Shown: in pieces, positions 63,954 through 64,000 of the stretch
Numbering within the stretch: the stretch's first letter is position 1
How the letters are laid out: the number at the start of each line of letters is the position of its first letter
NCBI RefSeq assembly: GCF_900536025.1
Contig: NZ_UNOZ01000013.1
Coordinates: forward strand, 124,001-188,000
DNA from: Pseudomonas reidholzensis
Lineage (GTDB): Bacteria; Pseudomonadota; Gammaproteobacteria; Pseudomonadales; Pseudomonadaceae
Length of the DNA stretch: 64,000 bases
Direction: 5' to 3'
Made by a program: the position numbers and the translations under genes
The notes under the pieces: model-generated
What the model was told of the DNA's origin: nothing
Seen by the model: only the letters and a program-made list of their open reading frames with translations
The model's database searches: none

Positions 63954-64000
63954 GTTGCTGACACCCCGCCTAAATCCCCGTGACATAATTTTCACACTGG

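Overview
The window reads as chromosomal DNA of a Pseudomonas, most likely of the P. putida group. Supporting this are the REP/BIME repeats typical of that group (GCGGG-CAAG/TAAA-CCCGCTCC type), the wzz / wbpV-wbpL-wbpM / comEA / pyrF order at an O-antigen locus, and a housekeeping tail (folE, prmB, aroC, DUF3509, GST, benE-like genes). This identification comes from gene order and protein likeness recalled from memory; no database was searched.

Positions 1-35,465 form a large O-antigen (B-band LPS) biosynthesis island. The first half (405-16,655) holds wzz; an RmlC-FdtA fusion; a hexapeptide acetyltransferase; a beta-propeller glycosidase-like protein; a FemAB/GNAT acyltransferase; an FdtB-type aminotransferase; a Wzx flippase; glycosyltransferases; a Wzy-like polymerase; a dTDP-L-rhamnose 4-epimerase-like SDR; and the initiating set wbpV-wbpL-wbpM. 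rmlB-rmlD-rmlA follows (16,760-19,611) without a stand-alone rmlC. The RmlC half of the fusion at 1,723-2,706 keeps its catalytic residues and may fill that step.

The second half (20,508-33,167) resembles the UDP-ManNAc3NAcA block of P. aeruginosa O5: wbpA-wbpB-(gap)-wbpD-wbpE, then wbpI-wbpJ and a broken wbpK-like remnant. Where O5 has wzy, wzx, hisH2/hisF2, wbpG and wbpH, this window has another cassette: a glycosyltransferase with seven 14-residue repeats, a PIG-L deacetylase, a GNAT-WbqC fusion, a six-helix membrane protein resembling an ABC-exporter membrane domain without its ATPase, and a GT4 enzyme. An OafA/SGNH acyltransferase closes the island. This half is visibly AT-richer than the tail and has no REP elements, consistent with horizontal exchange.

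The genes together suggest an O-unit started by WbpL on undecaprenyl phosphate with a WbpM/WbpV product (QuiNAc/FucNAc type). It would contain a GlcNAc3NAcA/ManNAc3NAcA residue, a dTDP-derived 3-amino-3,6-dideoxyhexose, and L-rhamnose or 6-deoxy-L-talose, with several acyl decorations. Wzx would flip it, the Wzy candidate polymerise it and Wzz set its length.

Positions 35,734-64,000 are GC-rich core genome. They hold comEA, DUF2897, pyrF, an SGNH hydrolase, an NADP oxidoreductase, two LPS-kinase-like proteins, an MFS exporter opposite a MocR regulator, a DUF3077 gene with a structured upstream region, an HBM-type chemoreceptor, a hipBA module with candidate operators, a BenE-like transporter, GST and glutaredoxin-like proteins, folE, smr, an isochorismatase-like protein, prmB, a lipase-like hydrolase, aroC, an MFS plus acireductone-dioxygenase-like cupin pair, an ankyrin protein, a ZIP transporter and small proteins. 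Many intergenic gaps here carry inverted REP pairs.
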